Source of the DNA: Ignavibacteria bacterium
GTDB lineage: Bacteria > Bacteroidota > Ignavibacteria > Tepidaquicellales > Tepidaquicellaceae
Direction: 5' to 3'
DNA: 64,000 bases
NCBI GenBank assembly: GCA_016719565.1
Contig: JADJYU010000001.1
Coordinates: forward strand, 744,001 to 808,000
Below, one piece after another: positions 63,860 through 64,000 of the stretch. The notes below the pieces were generated by a model that did not search any database, was not told where the DNA came from, and saw only the letters and a list, made by a program, of their open reading frames with translations. Made by a program: the position numbers and the translations under genes. Each line of letters starts with the position of its first letter. Position 1 is the stretch's first letter.

Positions 63860-64000
63860 ATGTGGTCAAATATAATAGGACAGCAAAGAGTTAAAGAGAT
63901 CCTTAAGAATTTTTTTAAAAACGGTAAGCTGTCTCACGCTTATATTTTTTACGGAAATGAAGGTACAGGCAAAGATGCGGCTGCGGTTGAGTTTGCTAAA
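63860..64000 (+). CDS. holB: DNA polymerase III delta' subunit, N-terminal fragment
   Basis: The 47 codons to the window edge read WSNIIGQQRVKEILKNFF, then LSHAYIFYGNEGTGKDAAAV. The IIGQ start and the HAYIFYG-x-EGTGK phosphate-binding loop are those of HolB/clamp-loader AAA+ proteins. The gene continues outside the window. Confidence 0.88.
   Translation, partial: MWSNIIGQQRVKEILKNFFKNGKLSHAYIFYGNEGTGKDAAAVEFAK

Overview
The window is 64 kb of AT-rich, gene-dense bacterial chromosome. It most resembles a member of the Bacteroidota/Ignavibacteria branch (FCB group). Three secreted proteins end in a type IX secretion sorting domain with the NYPNPFNP motif. Most genes lack a Shine-Dalgarno sequence, and DUF3078, DUF2795 and hpf-hprK neighbours are present. 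The assignment is inferred from gene content; there is no rRNA gene here.

Layout. 0-14.4 kb: 3' part of an ABC permease/M1 peptidase fusion, a secreted Asp-box propeller, a VOC protein, a methionine/kynurenine-type aminotransferase, a tricorn protease, an acid-sphingomyelinase-like phosphodiesterase, then DUF3078-rpiA-M42 peptidase-SDR. 14.4-20.6 kb (minus strand): a lower kynurenine-pathway module (3-hydroxyanthranilate dioxygenase, ACMS decarboxylase, a RidA protein) mixed with DinB, VOC, DUF899, TPR and sphingomyelin-synthase-like PAP2 genes. A four-helix-bundle gene flanked by inverted ATTACA-type repeats sits inside the module. 20.6-31 kb: a toxin remnant, a secreted propeller, a REP-like palindrome, an aldo/keto reductase, tadA, rsmA, a penicillin acylase and a metallo-beta-lactamase-fold hydrolase. 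31-36 kb: tRNA-Pro(CGG), a 5'-nucleotidase, yggX, a SpoIIE phosphatase, purE and a CpcT-like protein. 36-45 kb (minus strand): a lipoprotein, a large secreted propeller, a cation/proton antiporter, an alpha/beta hydrolase, GNAT, TPR and heavy-metal-binding genes. 45-54 kb (minus strand): EVE protein, PcrA/UvrD helicase, a dead REP-associated transposase (plus strand), Xaa-Pro aminopeptidase, purF, a CehA/McbA-type PHP protein and three small membrane proteins. 54-64 kb (plus strand): two paralogous peptide-binding lipoproteins flanking hpf-hprK, then two dipeptide permeases, DUF2795, a BamA/TamA-type protein and the start of holB.

Most striking observations. (1) Four otherwise normal genes (heavy-metal-binding protein, pcrA, purF, oligopeptide-binding protein) each carry one frame break, all between 44.6 and 55.8 kb. 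The break in pcrA falls exactly on an A AAA AAG slippery heptamer. (2) An unannotated remnant of a REP-associated tyrosine transposase lies at 47967-48283, and REP-like palindromes occur in the window. (3) The four-helix-bundle gene looks like a small repeat-bounded element inserted between two kynurenine genes. A solitary copy of the repeat lies after the CpcT gene, and a related sequence is translated inside a type IX sorting domain. (4) A truncated HigB/RelE-like toxin is at 20777-20860.

No CRISPR array, prophage, intact insertion sequence or clear defence island was found. I do not see one large undescribed system; the small repeat-associated elements are the best candidates for something new.
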